64,000 nucleotides of DNA, from positions 372,001 to 436,000 of the forward strand of contig NZ_JAGYIU010000004.1 in the NCBI RefSeq assembly GCF_018402495.1. The letters run 5' to 3'. Shown one piece after another: positions 19,619-30,609 of this stretch (its first letter is position 1; each line of letters starts with the position of its first letter). The notes beneath the pieces were generated by a model. It did no database searches and was not told where the DNA came from. It saw only the letters and a program-made list of their open reading frames with translations. The translations under genes were made by a program, and so were the position numbers. Source of the stretch: Pseudoalteromonas sp. GTDB lineage: Bacteria; Pseudomonadota; Gammaproteobacteria; Enterobacterales; Alteromonadaceae.

Positions 19619-22510
19619 ATGTCAAACGCCAAATCTCTTGAACAATTAGAGCAAAAGCAAGATTTTATTCGCCGTCATATCGGGCCAAGCCCAGCGCAAG
19701 TAAACGAAATGCTAAGCGCTCTTGAAGTATCGAGCGTTGAAGAGCTGATCGGTCAAACAGTACCTGCTGGTATTCGTCTTGAGCAAGGTCTTAATATCGG
19801 CGAAAGCCGCACCGAAGTTGAAACACTAAGCTACTTAAAATCGGTAGCAAGCAAAAATAAAGTTTTCAAATCGTATATTGGCCAAGGCTACCACCCAACT
19901 CACGTGCCGCACGTAATTTTACGTAACGTACTTGAAAACCCGGGTTGGTACACAGCGTACACACCGTATCAGCCAGAGATTGCACAAGGGCGTTTAGAGT
20001 CACTATTAAATTTCCAGACTATGACCTTAGACATTACCGGCCTAGACTTAGCAAGTGCTTCACTGCTTGACGAATCAACTGCTGCAGCCGAGGCAATGGG
20101 CCTTGCAAAACGTGTATCAAAAGCTAAAAAAGCCAATGCGTTCTTTATTGCCGACGACGTACACACGCAAACCATTGACGTAGTGAGCACCCGTGCAGAG
20201 CAATTTGGTTTTGAAATTATTGTAGGTAAAGCCGCTGATGCCGTGAACCACGACATTTTTGGTGCGTTATTTCAATACCCGTCAACATCAGGCGAAATTG
20301 TTGATATAACTGACCTAATTGCTGGCGTACAAAGCAAAAAAGCGATTGCCTGTGTGGCAGCCGATATCATGAGCTTATTACTATTAAAAGCACCAGGTAA
20401 ATTAGGCGCCGACGTAGTACTTGGCTCTGCACAGCGTTTTGGTGTGCCAATGGGTTACGGTGGTCCACATGCTGCATTTTTTGCAACACGTGATGCATAC
20501 AAACGTTCATTACCAGGGCGTATTATTGGTGTATCAAAAGACCGTTTAGGTAACGATGCACTGCGTATGGCAATGCAAACCCGTGAGCAACATATTCGCC
20601 GCGACAAAGCCAATTCAAACATTTGTACTGCGCAAGTATTACTAGCCAACATGGCGGCGTTTTACGCGGTATACCATGGCCCGCAAGGCTTAAAAACCAT
20701 TGCACAACGCATTCACCGTTTTGCTGATATTTTAGCAACAGGCTTAAAAGCAAAAGGTGTGGCACTTAAGCACACTACTTGGTTTGATACATTAACTGTT
20801 GTTGATGAAAACAAAGCCGACGTGATTGCGCGTGCTGTGGCTAAAGGCGTTAACTTTGCTGCTAACCATGCGGGCGAGTACTCAATTTCAGTATCAGAAA
20901 CCACAACACGTGCAGACATTGCCGAGTTATTTGATATTATTTTAGGCGAAGGCCACGGCCTAAGCGTAGATGCAATTGCTGCGGACGTTGAAGCAAATGG
21001 CAGTGACTCTATTCCTGCAAGCCTAGTGCGTGATGATGAAATCCTTACGCATCCAAACTTTAACAGCTACCACAGCGAAACAGACATGCTTCGCTATATT
21101 AAGCGCCTTGAAAACAAAGATTTAGCGCTTAATCACTCAATGATCTCGTTAGGTTCATGTACCATGAAACTAAACGCGACCGCTGAAATGATCCCAATTA
21201 CCTGGCCTGAATTTGCAAACCTTCACCCATTCTGCCCGCTAGACCAAGCAGAAGGTTACCAAATAATGATTAACGAGCTACACGATTGGCTAGTTAACAT
21301 TACCGGTTACGACGCGGTTTCATTGCAACCAAATTCAGGTGCACAAGGTGAATACGCAGGCCTAATCGCCATTCGTAAATACCACGAGTCACGAGGGGAC
21401 GCACACCGTAATGTGTGTTTAATTCCAAGTTCTGCGCACGGTACTAACCCAGCGTCGGCACAAATGGCGAGCATGAAAATTGTAGTTGTTAACTGTGATA
21501 AACACGGCAACATCGACATGGAAGACTTAAAAACCAAAGCTGCTGAGGTGTCTGAAAACCTATCATGTGCCATGGTAACGTACCCATCTACCCACGGTGT
21601 ATACGAAGAAACGATTCGTGAGCTATGTGAAATTGTTCACCAGCACGGTGGCCAAGTTTACATGGATGGCGCAAACATGAACGCGCAAGTAGGTGTTACT
21701 AGCCCAGGCTTTATTGGCTCAGACGTATCGCACTTAAACCTACACAAAACATTCTGTATTCCACACGGTGGCGGTGGCCCAGGTGTTGGCCCAATTGGTG
21801 TTAAATCGCACCTTGCGCCATTTATGCCAAACCACAGTGTAATTAACCTACCAGGTACTAATGCTGGTAACGGCGCAGTATCGGCAGCCCCTTATGGCTC
21901 TGCAGCTATTCTACCTATTTCATGGGCTTACATTGCCATGATGGGCTCTGAGGGCTTAAAACAAGCCACAGAAATGGCGATTGTAAATGCTAACTACCTA
22001 AGCAATGAGCTTAGCAAGCACTTCCCAATTTTATACCGTGGCCGTAACAATCGCGTTGCCCACGAATGTATTATTGACCTACGCCCATTAAAAGAAGCCT
22101 CAGGCATTACTGAAATGGACGTGGCTAAGCGCTTACAAGATTACGGTTTCCACTCACCCACTATGTCGTTCCCAGTAGCGGGCACATTAATGATTGAGCC
22201 AACTGAATCTGAGTCTAAGGGCGAGATTGACCGCTTTATCGAAGCCATGGTATCGATTAAAGGTGAAATTGATAAAATCATTTCAGGTGAATGGTCAATC
22301 GAAAACAACCCACTGGTATTTGCACCACACACACAAGCTGATGTGTTAGGTAATGAATGGGATCGAGCGTATGACCGTTTTTACGCTGCATTCCCAGTAC
22401 CAGCAGTTGCTAAAGACAAGTTCTGGCCAACCGTTACACGTATCGATGACGTATACGGCGACCGTAATTTAGTGTGTGCATGTCCTCCGATTGAGACATA
22501 CCGCGATTAA
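19619..22510 (+). CDS. gcvP: glycine dehydrogenase (aminomethyl-transferring), P protein
   Basis: 963 aa; [10 protein letters not shown]..., PLP site [24 protein letters not shown]. Confidence 0.98.
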   Translation: MSNAKSLEQLEQKQDFIRRHIGPSPAQVNEMLSALEVSSVEELIGQTVPAGIRLEQGLNIGESRTEVETLSYLKSVASKNKVFKSYIGQGYHPTHVPHVILRNVLENPGWYTAYTPYQPEIAQGRLESLLNFQTMTLDITGLDLASASLLDESTAAAEAMGLAKRVSKAKKANAFFIADDVHTQTIDVVSTRAEQFGFEIIVGKAADAVNHDIFGALFQYPSTSGEIVDITDLIAGVQSKKAIACVAADIMSLLLLKAPGKLGADVVLGSAQRFGVPMGYGGPHAAFFATRDAYKRSLPGRIIGVSKDRLGNDALRMAMQTREQHIRRDKANSNICTAQVLLANMAAFYAVYHGPQGLKTIAQRIHRFADILATGLKAKGVALKHTTWFDTLTVVDENKADVIARAVAKGVNFAANHAGEYSISVSETTTRADIAELFDIILGEGHGLSVDAIAADVEANGSDSIPASLVRDDEILTHPNFNSYHSETDMLRYIKRLENKDLALNHSMISLGSCTMKLNATAEMIPITWPEFANLHPFCPLDQAEGYQIMINELHDWLVNITGYDAVSLQPNSGAQGEYAGLIAIRKYHESRGDAHRNVCLIPSSAHGTNPASAQMASMKIVVVNCDKHGNIDMEDLKTKAAEVSENLSCAMVTYPSTHGVYEETIRELCEIVHQHGGQVYMDGANMNAQVGVTSPGFIGSDVSHLNLHKTFCIPHGGGGPGVGPIGVKSHLAPFMPNHSVINLPGTNAGNGAVSAAPYGSAAILPISWAYIAMMGSEGLKQATEMAIVNANYLSNELSKHFPILYRGRNNRVAHECIIDLRPLKEASGITEMDVAKRLQDYGFHSPTMSFPVAGTLMIEPTESESKGEIDRFIEAMVSIKGEIDKIISGEWSIENNPLVFAPHTQADVLGNEWDRAYDRFYAAFPVPAVAKDKFWPTVTRIDDVYGDRNLVCACPPIETYRD

Positions 22511-22568
22511 TTTTTGAACTTTAATTGGTAGTAAGTTCCACTGTAGAGTGGGGGGTTATCGAAATTAT

Positions 22569-22601
22569 AAAAGCCGTTGCAGCAATGCAGCGGCTTTTTT
22601 G
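22569..22601. terminator. terminator after gcvP
   Basis: aaaagccgttgcagcaatgcagcggctttttt. Confidence 0.85.
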
Positions 22602-22632
22602 TGTTTGGTGAAAAACCATTTCAAATGCTTAT

Positions 22633-23155
22633 GTAGGTTGGGTTGAGCGAAACGAAACCCAACGATTCTCCAATATCATTACCATCTTCCAAGCATGTAA
22701 ATATGCATTGTTTGTAGGTCGCTCTTTAGGGCGAAAAAAAGCGAGAAAAAGAATTTCACCACAGAGATCATAGAGGCGCTTTGCGCTACACCGAGGTAAA
22801 AGGTATTACTGTAGGCGCTAAGCTTGCTGGCGCGTTGGTTGATAGGCTGGGCTTTAGCCCAAAAGTTGTATTAGCTTGGCTGATGGTTTTTATTGCTAAC
22901 TTTCCAAGCCCAAACTCCAACCTAACGTTTAACACCCTCCCCCCCGTCATTACGCCCTGAAAATAAGCAATTGATGAGTAATGTCGCGCATGGATGCGCG
23001 ATAAGGCGAAACTAGGCCATGGATGGCCTATCTTCGCTGTTTACGTTCACATCAATTAATTATTTGAAGGATTAAGCGTAATGCTCGGGTGCGCTGGGAG
23101 AGTCCAAGGAGGGGTCAGCGGCAGCCCCTATTTGGCTGCCGTCGCCAGCGCGATG
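22633..23155. repeat. mosaic of short palindromic intergenic repeats
   Basis: Successive hairpin modules: gggttgagcgaaacgaaaccc; gtaggtcgctctttagggcg; gggctttagccc; CGCGCATggATGCGCG (22985-23000); TAGGCCATggATGGCCTA (23013-23030); CGGCAGCC-7nt-GGCTGCCG (23119-23141) nested in GCGCTGG...CCAGCGC. Confidence 0.7.
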
Positions 23156-23189
23156 GAAAAATACACGGCCTGACTTCATGCTTTAGTAG

Positions 23190-23483
23190 GTGGCCAAATT
23201 AACTATGCCACTACACTGCGTTAAAGGTGCAAAATACAGCAATGGGAAGAAGAAAGGCGCTACTAATCAAAAGAATGGTAATCGTTACTTAGCGTGGGCG
23301 TTTACTGAGGCCGCTAACTTTGCCATTCGGTATAACCCAACAATTAAAAAATATTATCAACGAAAACTGGCTAAAACGAACCACGTTATCGCAATTAAAA
23401 CGGTTACGCATAAGCTCGCAAGAGCCTGTTATCACGTGCTTAAAGATAATGTCCCATTTGATGAACACAAGGCGTTTACTTAG
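23190..23483 (+). pseudogene. IS110-family transposase, C-terminal fragment
   Basis: HCVKGAKYSNGKKKGATNQKNGNRYLAWAFTEAANFAIRYNPTIKKYYQRKLAKTNHVIAIKTVTHKLARACYHVLKD. Confidence 0.85.
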
Positions 23484-23917
23484 CGACTATAAAAAATTAG
23501 GTTAACGTGTTGAGCTAATAATGGGGTTGGTAAAACCATTAGATTTGATTGAGCCTGCACGTTAACCGCTCATATTTTAAATACTGGATATGCCCAATGT
23601 TTGAGCCAAAAAGGGGTGGTTATGTTCAAACATAAACCACAGAATTGTTACAGCGCAGTGTGTAAACACAGCCAGAAACTGGACTGACATTGGTACTAAA
23701 CGATGACTGAGGCGAAAGCCAAGGGCCTTAATTAATCATCCATGATGCTTAATTAAACTGCCTAAATTCACATGGGTGACTGGTGCATATTCACACCAAT
23801 CGACGTCATTACTGGGTGCGTAGTCATATTTAAAGTGAGTTTAAAAAGTAACAACACTTGGTTTTTTGAATAAAAAGATCAAGAAAACACAGCTGCCTGC
23901 TTGACCGGAACTTTCTA
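23190..23917 (+). mobile_element. IS110-family insertion sequence remnant (transposase C-terminus plus 3' end)
   Basis: Transposase C-terminal residue pattern followed by ~435 bp non-coding up to the junction with a TonB receptor sequence; left boundary and exact right end not determinable by eye. Confidence 0.6.
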
Positions 23918-25604
23918 ATGGGTGACCCCATTTGGCTTTCTTATGGCCGTTCTGAGCCTGGCGGTACTATTAACATCATCACTAAATGAAGAACAAGGCT
24001 CTTTGAAAGTATCTGCAGGGAGCTGGCAAAGTTATCGCGCTGAAGGCGACTACACTAATGCAATTAATGATCAAGTTGCTTTTAGAATAAACGGTGCAAT
24101 TGAAGACGGTGAGGGTTTTAGAGACTACCACGAAAATAAAAAAACAGTGATCACACCTTCAGTTCTTTGGTTAATATCCGACACAACAAAATTAAATTAT
24201 GAACTAGAATATGTTGATCAGAGTGTGACGTTTGACCGTGGTATTGTTGCTCTAGATGGGAAGATAGACGCATTACCTATTGAAACATTTTTAGGTGAGC
24301 CAAGCGATGAACAAACAGAGGTTGATGCGATTTCTCATCAACTGACTTTTGAGCATCAGATAGGGCAATGGTCACTTTTAAATGGGCTTAGCTATAGCGA
24401 TTCTAAATTTATAAGCGAATCGAGTGATGCTGAACTCGCCCCTAGCAGGCAGCTTTATTTTACTGATGGCGAAACCTTAAGTCGGCAACATAACGAACGT
24501 GATTTTCAAACTAAAAACATCTCAGCGCGCACTGAGCTAAGTGGTAGCGTTACTGCTGCTGGGTTTACCCATCACTTATTAATTGGCGCAGATGCCAGCA
24601 AGTTTGATTTTGACAAACTCTGGTACAGATACCGCCCTACGCTTGAAGATACGCGCTATGCAATCAATATGTATAACCCCATGTATGGGCAAACAGCACC
24701 CGAAGGCTCACTTTTATTTGACAGCACTGAAGTACAGCACAGTTACGGGGTTTATATTCAAGATCAAATCGACATCACTGAGCAGTGGAAAGTACAAGTA
24801 GGCGGTCGTTATGATTGGTTTGATCAGCAAATAGATAATCACATTAATCAAAGTCAGTCTAAAAGCAATCAGAGTACATTTAGCCCACGAGTAGGCTTAG
24901 TGTATGCTTACTCAGACGACATACAGTATTACAGCAGTTACTCGGAAGGTTTTAGGCCAAACAGTGGTTACGATATAAACGGTGATGCATTTAAGCCAGA
25001 ATCGACAACCTCTATTGAGGCGGGTGTTAAATTTAGCACCGATACCCTAAATGGTAGCTTTACAGTATTTAGCGCCGAAAAAAGCAATATGTTGACCACA
25101 GATTTGCAAGCAGGCGTGTCGACGGCGTTAGGCGAGGTAACTAGCGAAGGCGTTGAGTTTGATTTACACGGTTATATTACAGAGCGCACGTCATTTGATT
25201 TTGCCTATACCTACACCGATGCAAAAACAGCAAACGACACGGTTAATACAGATTGGTGGGTAAAATTACCAAAAGGTAGCCCTTTACTTAATATTCCTAA
25301 ACACAGTGCAAATGCGCGTATTAAAAGAGAATTAAATGATTTAATCGATTTAAATACGACCGTTGGTATAGCTGTTCAGTATGAGGGGGAACGCTTAGGT
25401 GAAACCATAGACCCTACGTATTACTTACCTTCGTATACGCTGGTGAATTTGTTCGCAAATTACAACGTTAATGAAGATGTGATGGTACAACTGAACATTA
25501 ATAACGTGCTTGATAAAGAATATTACTCAAATTCTTACTCTGCAATTTGGACTCAACCCGGTGAGCCAGTTAATTATAAGCTGAGCTTAAAATATAGCTT
25601 TTAA
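23918..25604 (+). pseudogene. TonB-dependent siderophore receptor, 5'-truncated and frameshifted
   Basis: Starts in plug domain: YGRSEPGGTINIITK read in another frame just before the ORF, then EEQGSLKVSAGSWQSYRAEGDYTNAINDQVAFRINGA... to C-terminal YKLSLKYSF; no signal peptide or N-terminal plug. Confidence 0.8.
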
Positions 25605-25645
25605 TTTATCCTTGGGGCAGGCTTAACGATGCTTGCCCCATCACT

Positions 25646-26026
25646 CTATTCAGGCTGTGCATCTGTTCCAAGTAAAGTGTCAATATAGGCGAGTTCTTCG
25701 CTAAAAATACCACTAAAAAATGCAGATTGTTCAATTATTACAGCGTCATTAGGCTGGGCTTTGTAGCTTTGCTGGCATCTGATAAGTTCACGGGTTAACC
25801 ACGAGCACTCATTACTTGCAGTGTTTATAGCTGCTTTTAAAAAAGAGGGCCATTTGATTTTTTGTAAATTAAAGCGATAGAGCATTACAGCGATACAGCC
25901 ATAGGCTTGTTGCTCAAGTGATGGTGGGTTATCACTCGTTACTACGTCGCTGTTTAACAGTTTACTGTTGATAAGTGCTTGTTGCAGTGCGACCTGTTGT
26001 GATTGACTTAAAAAGCTTGTTGTCAT
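25646..26026 (-). CDS. hypothetical protein
   Basis: 126 aa ORF; no recognised motif. Confidence 0.5.
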   Translation of the reverse strand: MTTSFLSQSQQVALQQALINSKLLNSDVVTSDNPPSLEQQAYGCIAVMLYRFNLQKIKWPSFLKAAINTASNECSWLTRELIRCQQSYKAQPNDAVIIEQSAFFSGIFSEELAYIDTLLGTDAQPE

Positions 26027-26293
26027 AATGCGTGAGTAGCCCTGGTTACAATAGAAAATAGCATTTTGTATTAAAGGCTAAGCAAGGCGTTTTATGACTC
26101 ATGCAGCACCGAAAAAAATGCAACAACAGTGATAACAAAATTGGCCTGACTCTTTACTGAATTATTAAAATACAATTGTAATTGATTGGATAGTTTTTAA
26201 GAATAAAGCTAAATGAAACTGTACTTCCCTAAAATGAATTTTATCCAAAACTGCGTTATTATCTAAATACTTTGGACAACTGCTGAGATTACC

Positions 26294-26887
26294 TTGAATT
26301 ACTTAGCCCACCTTTATTTAGCAAAGCCTACGGCTGATTCTCATTTTGGCAATTTGCTGGGAGATTTTGGTGGCCAACGACAGGTAACGCATTTATCTAC
26401 AACTGTAAAAAGCGCACTAGATAATCATTATTTAGTGGATAAATTTACTGACACACATCCTTTAGTAAAAGAAGCTAAGCAGCTTTTTTCAGCCAAGCGC
26501 AGGCGCTTTGCAGGTGTGGCAGTTGATGTGGTGTTTGATCATTTTCTTATTGCGCATTGGCAGCAGTTTAATAACCAATCACTAATTGATTTTAAGCACA
26601 CCAGTTATGATCTTTTGGACAGGCGTATACCTGTAATGTCACAGAAAATGCAGCGTGTAGTAACCCACATGACCCAAAACGATTGGTTTAAAGAGTACGA
26701 AAGCATTGATGGGGTAGGGCGGGCGCTTGATAATATTGCTTCGCGTATTCGATTTACTAATAACTTTGCAGGTGCTAACGAAGATATAATCCGTCATTAC
26801 GGTGAGCTAGATGAGTTGTTTTTGGCGTTTTTCCCTGTGCTGATTAAGCACGTTAATGAGTTTAATTTGGAAAGCGCACATAGTTAG
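26294..26887 (+). CDS. acpH: acyl carrier protein phosphodiesterase
   Basis: MNYLAHLYLAKPTADSHFGNLLGDF; VDVVFDHFLIAHW; start at TTG or just downstream. Confidence 0.93.
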   Translation: MNYLAHLYLAKPTADSHFGNLLGDFGGQRQVTHLSTTVKSALDNHYLVDKFTDTHPLVKEAKQLFSAKRRRFAGVAVDVVFDHFLIAHWQQFNNQSLIDFKHTSYDLLDRRIPVMSQKMQRVVTHMTQNDWFKEYESIDGVGRALDNIASRIRFTNNFAGANEDIIRHYGELDELFLAFFPVLIKHVNEFNLESAHS

Positions 26888-26908
26888 TGTGCGCTTTCCA
26901 AATTAAAC
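26860..26908. terminator. 21-bp perfect inverted repeat overlapping acpH stop, putative transcript 3' end
   Basis: GTTTAATTTGGAAAGCGCACA-tagttag-TGTGCGCTTTCCAAATTAAAC. Confidence 0.6.
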
Positions 26909-26952
26909 CTATATAAGTTAGTATTTACATTTACCGTAGTCCGCATAAACCC

Positions 26953-27714
26953 CTAAGCGTTAAAATATAAGCAAACCTTTTGTCCGTTAACATTAATTAT
27001 ATCAAATGGGATCTCATAGATAGACTCCATCGTTTTTCTCTCTACAACCTCGCTGACTTTACCAGACGCAAATACTTCACCATTTTTCATTGCAACAATA
27101 TTATCGGAATACACTGAGGCAAAGTTAATGTCGTGGATCACGATAACAACTGCTTTATTAAGATTATGTGCTAAGTTTCTTAACGTGCGCATAATTTCTA
27201 CTGAATGTTTAATATCAAGATTATTAAGTGGCTCATCCAAAAACACATAATCGGTATCTTGAGCTACGACCATTGCAATAAATGCCATTTGACGTTGACC
27301 ACCACTTAGTTCATCAAGATATTTCCCCTCGATATCCGTAATTCCTAGGCGAGCAATTGAGTCAGTAATAATACATTTATCCTCAGCCGTTAGTTTGCCT
27401 TGTGAATGTGGGAACCTACCAAAAGATACTAACTCTCTGACAGTGAAACGCATATTGATATTATTTGATTGTCTTAGAACAGCTAACTTCTTTGCTAATG
27501 CTTTACTATCCCATTGCGCTAATAACTTATCTTCAATTAAGACTTCACCTGCATCGCTTTTAGTTAATCTACTCGCCATTGATAACAAAGTGCTTTTGCC
27601 GGCGCCATTCGGACCTATGATCGACGTCACTTCACTACATGGAAATAATGCGTCAGCATTCTTAACAACGAACGTTTTACCATATTGTTTACTTAGTCCA
27701 GATAGTTTAATCAT
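26953..27714 (-). CDS. iron-siderophore ABC transporter ATP-binding protein
   Basis: Walker A GPNGAGKST, signature LSGGQRQMAFIA, Walker B DYVFLDEPLNNLD. Confidence 0.95.
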   Translation of the reverse strand: MIKLSGLSKQYGKTFVVKNADALFPCSEVTSIIGPNGAGKSTLLSMASRLTKSDAGEVLIEDKLLAQWDSKALAKKLAVLRQSNNINMRFTVRELVSFGRFPHSQGKLTAEDKCIITDSIARLGITDIEGKYLDELSGGQRQMAFIAMVVAQDTDYVFLDEPLNNLDIKHSVEIMRTLRNLAHNLNKAVVIVIHDINFASVYSDNIVAMKNGEVFASGKVSEVVERKTMESIYEIPFDIINVNGQKVCLYFNA

Positions 27715-27724
27715 ATTACGCCTT

Positions 27725-28675
27725 TTAATTTATTTTATTTTTCAGTAGTAACCATAAGAAGTAGCTACCACCGGCAAAGTTAATAATGACACTAATCGTC
27801 GTTTGAAAAGTTAGTACTTTTTCTACCAACCACTGACCAGTTACTAAAAGAAAAACGGCTAGTAAACTGCTGGCAATAATAAGAAAACGATGCTGAAATT
27901 TGTTGAACAACTCTCGCGTTAAACTCACGGTAATTAGGCCAAAGAATAGCACCGGACCGACTAACGCTGTTGATATAGCAATCATTACAGTAATCACTAT
28001 CATTATCTGCTGAGTGAGTTTTTTGGTATCAATACCTAAGCTTCTCGCATTATCTTCACCGAGCCATAGTACATCGAGTTGCTTGGAAAAATGCATTAAT
28101 ATGAATAAACATATCGTTAATGGAATAGTGCTCCAATAAACTAAATCAGCATTTATATTATTAAAGCTTGCAAACATTTTACGTTGAATTACAGTAAATT
28201 CATTAGGGTCTACGAGCATGGTTAAAAAGCCAGTTACACTATTGAATAAACTCCCACAAACAATTCCAATTAATAATAGTGTGAAAATATTACTATGTTG
28301 ACGATTGAAGTAAAAACGAAACAAAAATAGGGAAAACCCAATCATAATAAGAATACAAAGCAAAAAGTTGTTTGTAACATTAACAACCCAAAAACTTGTG
28401 CTGCCAAAGATAACCACTAGCAGCACTTGTACCATTAAATACAAACTATCAAAACCCAAGATAGAGGGCGTTAGAATGCGGTTATTAGTCACTGTTTGAA
28501 AAACCAAAGAAGATGCTGATATTGCTACTGCGGCAAAAATAATCGCTAATACTTTAGGTAAACGTAATGATAAGAAAAACTCATAGTTTTCATGTGTCAA
28601 TCCTTGCCCAACAAACCAAACAATGATCATAACGGTTACTATAAAAAGCGTGCCTAACTTTAGATTTTCAGCCAT
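27725..28675 (-). CDS. iron-siderophore ABC transporter permease (FecCD/FatC/VctG type)
   Basis: RLPKVLAIIFAAVAISASSLVFQTVTNNRILTPSILGFDSLY. Confidence 0.93.
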   Translation of the reverse strand: MAENLKLGTLFIVTVMIIVWFVGQGLTHENYEFFLSLRLPKVLAIIFAAVAISASSLVFQTVTNNRILTPSILGFDSLYLMVQVLLVVIFGSTSFWVVNVTNNFLLCILIMIGFSLFLFRFYFNRQHSNIFTLLLIGIVCGSLFNSVTGFLTMLVDPNEFTVIQRKMFASFNNINADLVYWSTIPLTICLFILMHFSKQLDVLWLGEDNARSLGIDTKKLTQQIMIVITVMIAISTALVGPVLFFGLITVSLTRELFNKFQHRFLIIASSLLAVFLLVTGQWLVEKVLTFQTTISVIINFAGGSYFLWLLLKNKIN

Positions 28676-29639
28676 TAACTTTGTCTCTTAGTATTAGATA
28701 GATAAACAAAATACCGCCAAATACACTGATAATCATCGCAATAGGCATTTCGTGAGGAAAGATGATTAAGCGACTTAAAATGTCGCAAGCTAATACTAAA
28801 ACAATGCCCCAATAGGCTGTCCACGGTAAGATTTTTTTCATATTATCACCCATAAATAAGGCAACAATATTAGGGATAATTAGACCTAGAAATGGAATAA
28901 CACCAACAATCATAACCACGGTAGATGTTGCTAGAGCAATGAGGATAACGCCTATTAGTACTATTTTTTGGTAATCTAGGCCAATATTTTTAGCAAAACT
29001 CTCTCCAACACTTGCTGCACTAAAGTGGCTTGCGTAATAGTAAGCAAGCACGCATGCTGGGATTGCCAGATATAGAATTTCGTAGTTTCCTTGCAGAACA
29101 CTAGCAAAATTAGCAATTGTCCAAGATGACATAGTCTGAACCAGATCATACTTATAAGCTACAAACGTGGTTAAAGCGGATATGACATTGCCATACATAA
29201 TGCCAACTAAAGGCACCAGCATAGTATTTTTGAATTGTATACGCTGGAGTATACGGACAAATATTAAAGTGCCTACCACTGCGAAGGTAAAGATAAACCC
29301 CAAATGTTCCCATTGTGTTGCATGCTGCAACCAAATAAGACTCAGTATGTAGCCCAATAATGCACACTCAATCGTGCCGGTTGTAGAAGGAGATGCAAAG
29401 CGGTTTTGCATAATTTGCTGCATAACTAGACCAGCAATACTTAACCCCGCGCCAGCCAGGATAATAGCAATTAAGCGCGGAATTCGACTGACAATATAAA
29501 TTGAAGAAGCGTGTTCATTACCTTTAACAACGTCAAAAACACTTATGTCTGCAGCACCCACTAATAGCGATATAGACGCTAAGCTCAATATGCCTAAACA
29601 GGCACACATTCTTTTTATATTTTCCATTAACTTCATCAA
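28668..29639 (-). CDS. iron-siderophore ABC transporter permease (FecCD/FatD/VctD type)
   Basis: SRIPRLIAIILAGAGLSIAGLVMQQIMQNRFASPSTTGTIE. Confidence 0.93.
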   Translation of the reverse strand: MMKLMENIKRMCACLGILSLASISLLVGAADISVFDVVKGNEHASSIYIVSRIPRLIAIILAGAGLSIAGLVMQQIMQNRFASPSTTGTIECALLGYILSLIWLQHATQWEHLGFIFTFAVVGTLIFVRILQRIQFKNTMLVPLVGIMYGNVISALTTFVAYKYDLVQTMSSWTIANFASVLQGNYEILYLAIPACVLAYYYASHFSAASVGESFAKNIGLDYQKIVLIGVILIALATSTVVMIVGVIPFLGLIIPNIVALFMGDNMKKILPWTAYWGIVLVLACDILSRLIIFPHEMPIAMIISVFGGILFIYLILRDKVNG

Positions 29640-29683
29640 TAATGCGTTGAATTTTAATACACAACCGTAAATAAATTTGGCAT

Positions 29684-30601
29684 TTAATTACAAGGTGAAC
29701 TAAATACCTTTTTAACATCTTCAATCATCATCTGGGTGGCGGTGATACCACCGGCGGTAATGTACCAAGCATTAGAATTAATAAAAATTAGCTTGCAGTT
29801 TTGTGATGCTGGTGTCGAATATACTAGTGGGTTATCGAATAGAATTTTTGCTTTGCCTGAACTTTTACCGATAGCTTGCTGGCGATCCATTACAAACATT
29901 ACTTGTGGTTTTGCATCTGCTATATACTCAAACGAAACTAAATTACCATGATGCCCTTTAATTGGTGCAATATTGTTACTACTCGCTTCAGCAAAGCCAA
30001 ACTCATCGAAAATAAGTGAAAAACGGCTACCTTTATTAAACATGGCGACACTATTACCGTTATTCATTAACGCAAGTGCTTTTAGCGGTATATTTTTATT
30101 GTGGTGGGCGACAGAGTCAATTTTAACTTGTGTCTGAGTGATAAAAGCTTCAATTTCGTTTTGCTTACTAAATAAGCTACCTAGCATACGCCAGTTCTTC
30201 TTTGTATCAGACCAATATTGAGCACTGTCTACATAAAACATTACCGTAGGTGCAATCTGGTTTAACTTATCATGTAAAGTTAACATCCGGTTTTCAGCAA
30301 TAATTACATCTGGCTTTAATGTAAAAATAGTTTCGAAGTTTGGTTCAGCAACTGTTCCTGTATTTTCAGTACTTAAACGATACTTTTGTAAATGCTCTGG
30401 CAACAAAGAGTGAGGCGTCCCTACAGGGGTAATACCTAAGTTGTCGAGGACATCTAAACTCCCATTACCTAAAACTACAACGCGTTTAGGAACGCTTTTA
30501 AATATATTCGTCCCTTTCAAATGTTTTACAATAATATCTTGTGCAGATAGTGGAAATGTAAACAGTAAACTAAACACTATGAGGAACTTACATAATTGCA
30601 T
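29684..30601 (-). CDS. siderophore periplasmic binding protein (CeuE/FatB/VctP type)
   Basis: Signal peptide MQLCKFLIVFSLLFTFPLSAQD; VPKRVVVLGNGSLDVLDNLGI; KGHHGNLVSFEYI and NAWYITAGG. Confidence 0.92.
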   Translation of the reverse strand: MQLCKFLIVFSLLFTFPLSAQDIIVKHLKGTNIFKSVPKRVVVLGNGSLDVLDNLGITPVGTPHSLLPEHLQKYRLSTENTGTVAEPNFETIFTLKPDVIIAENRMLTLHDKLNQIAPTVMFYVDSAQYWSDTKKNWRMLGSLFSKQNEIEAFITQTQVKIDSVAHHNKNIPLKALALMNNGNSVAMFNKGSRFSLIFDEFGFAEASSNNIAPIKGHHGNLVSFEYIADAKPQVMFVMDRQQAIGKSSGKAKILFDNPLVYSTPASQNCKLIFINSNAWYITAGGITATQMMIEDVKKVFSSPCN

Positions 30602-30609
30602 ATTTTTCT

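Noticed and set aside
23091-23160. Group II intron 5' end (gtgcg start)
   Set aside because: No maturase ORF and no recognisable domain V; explained better as palindromic repeat next to an IS110 fragment.
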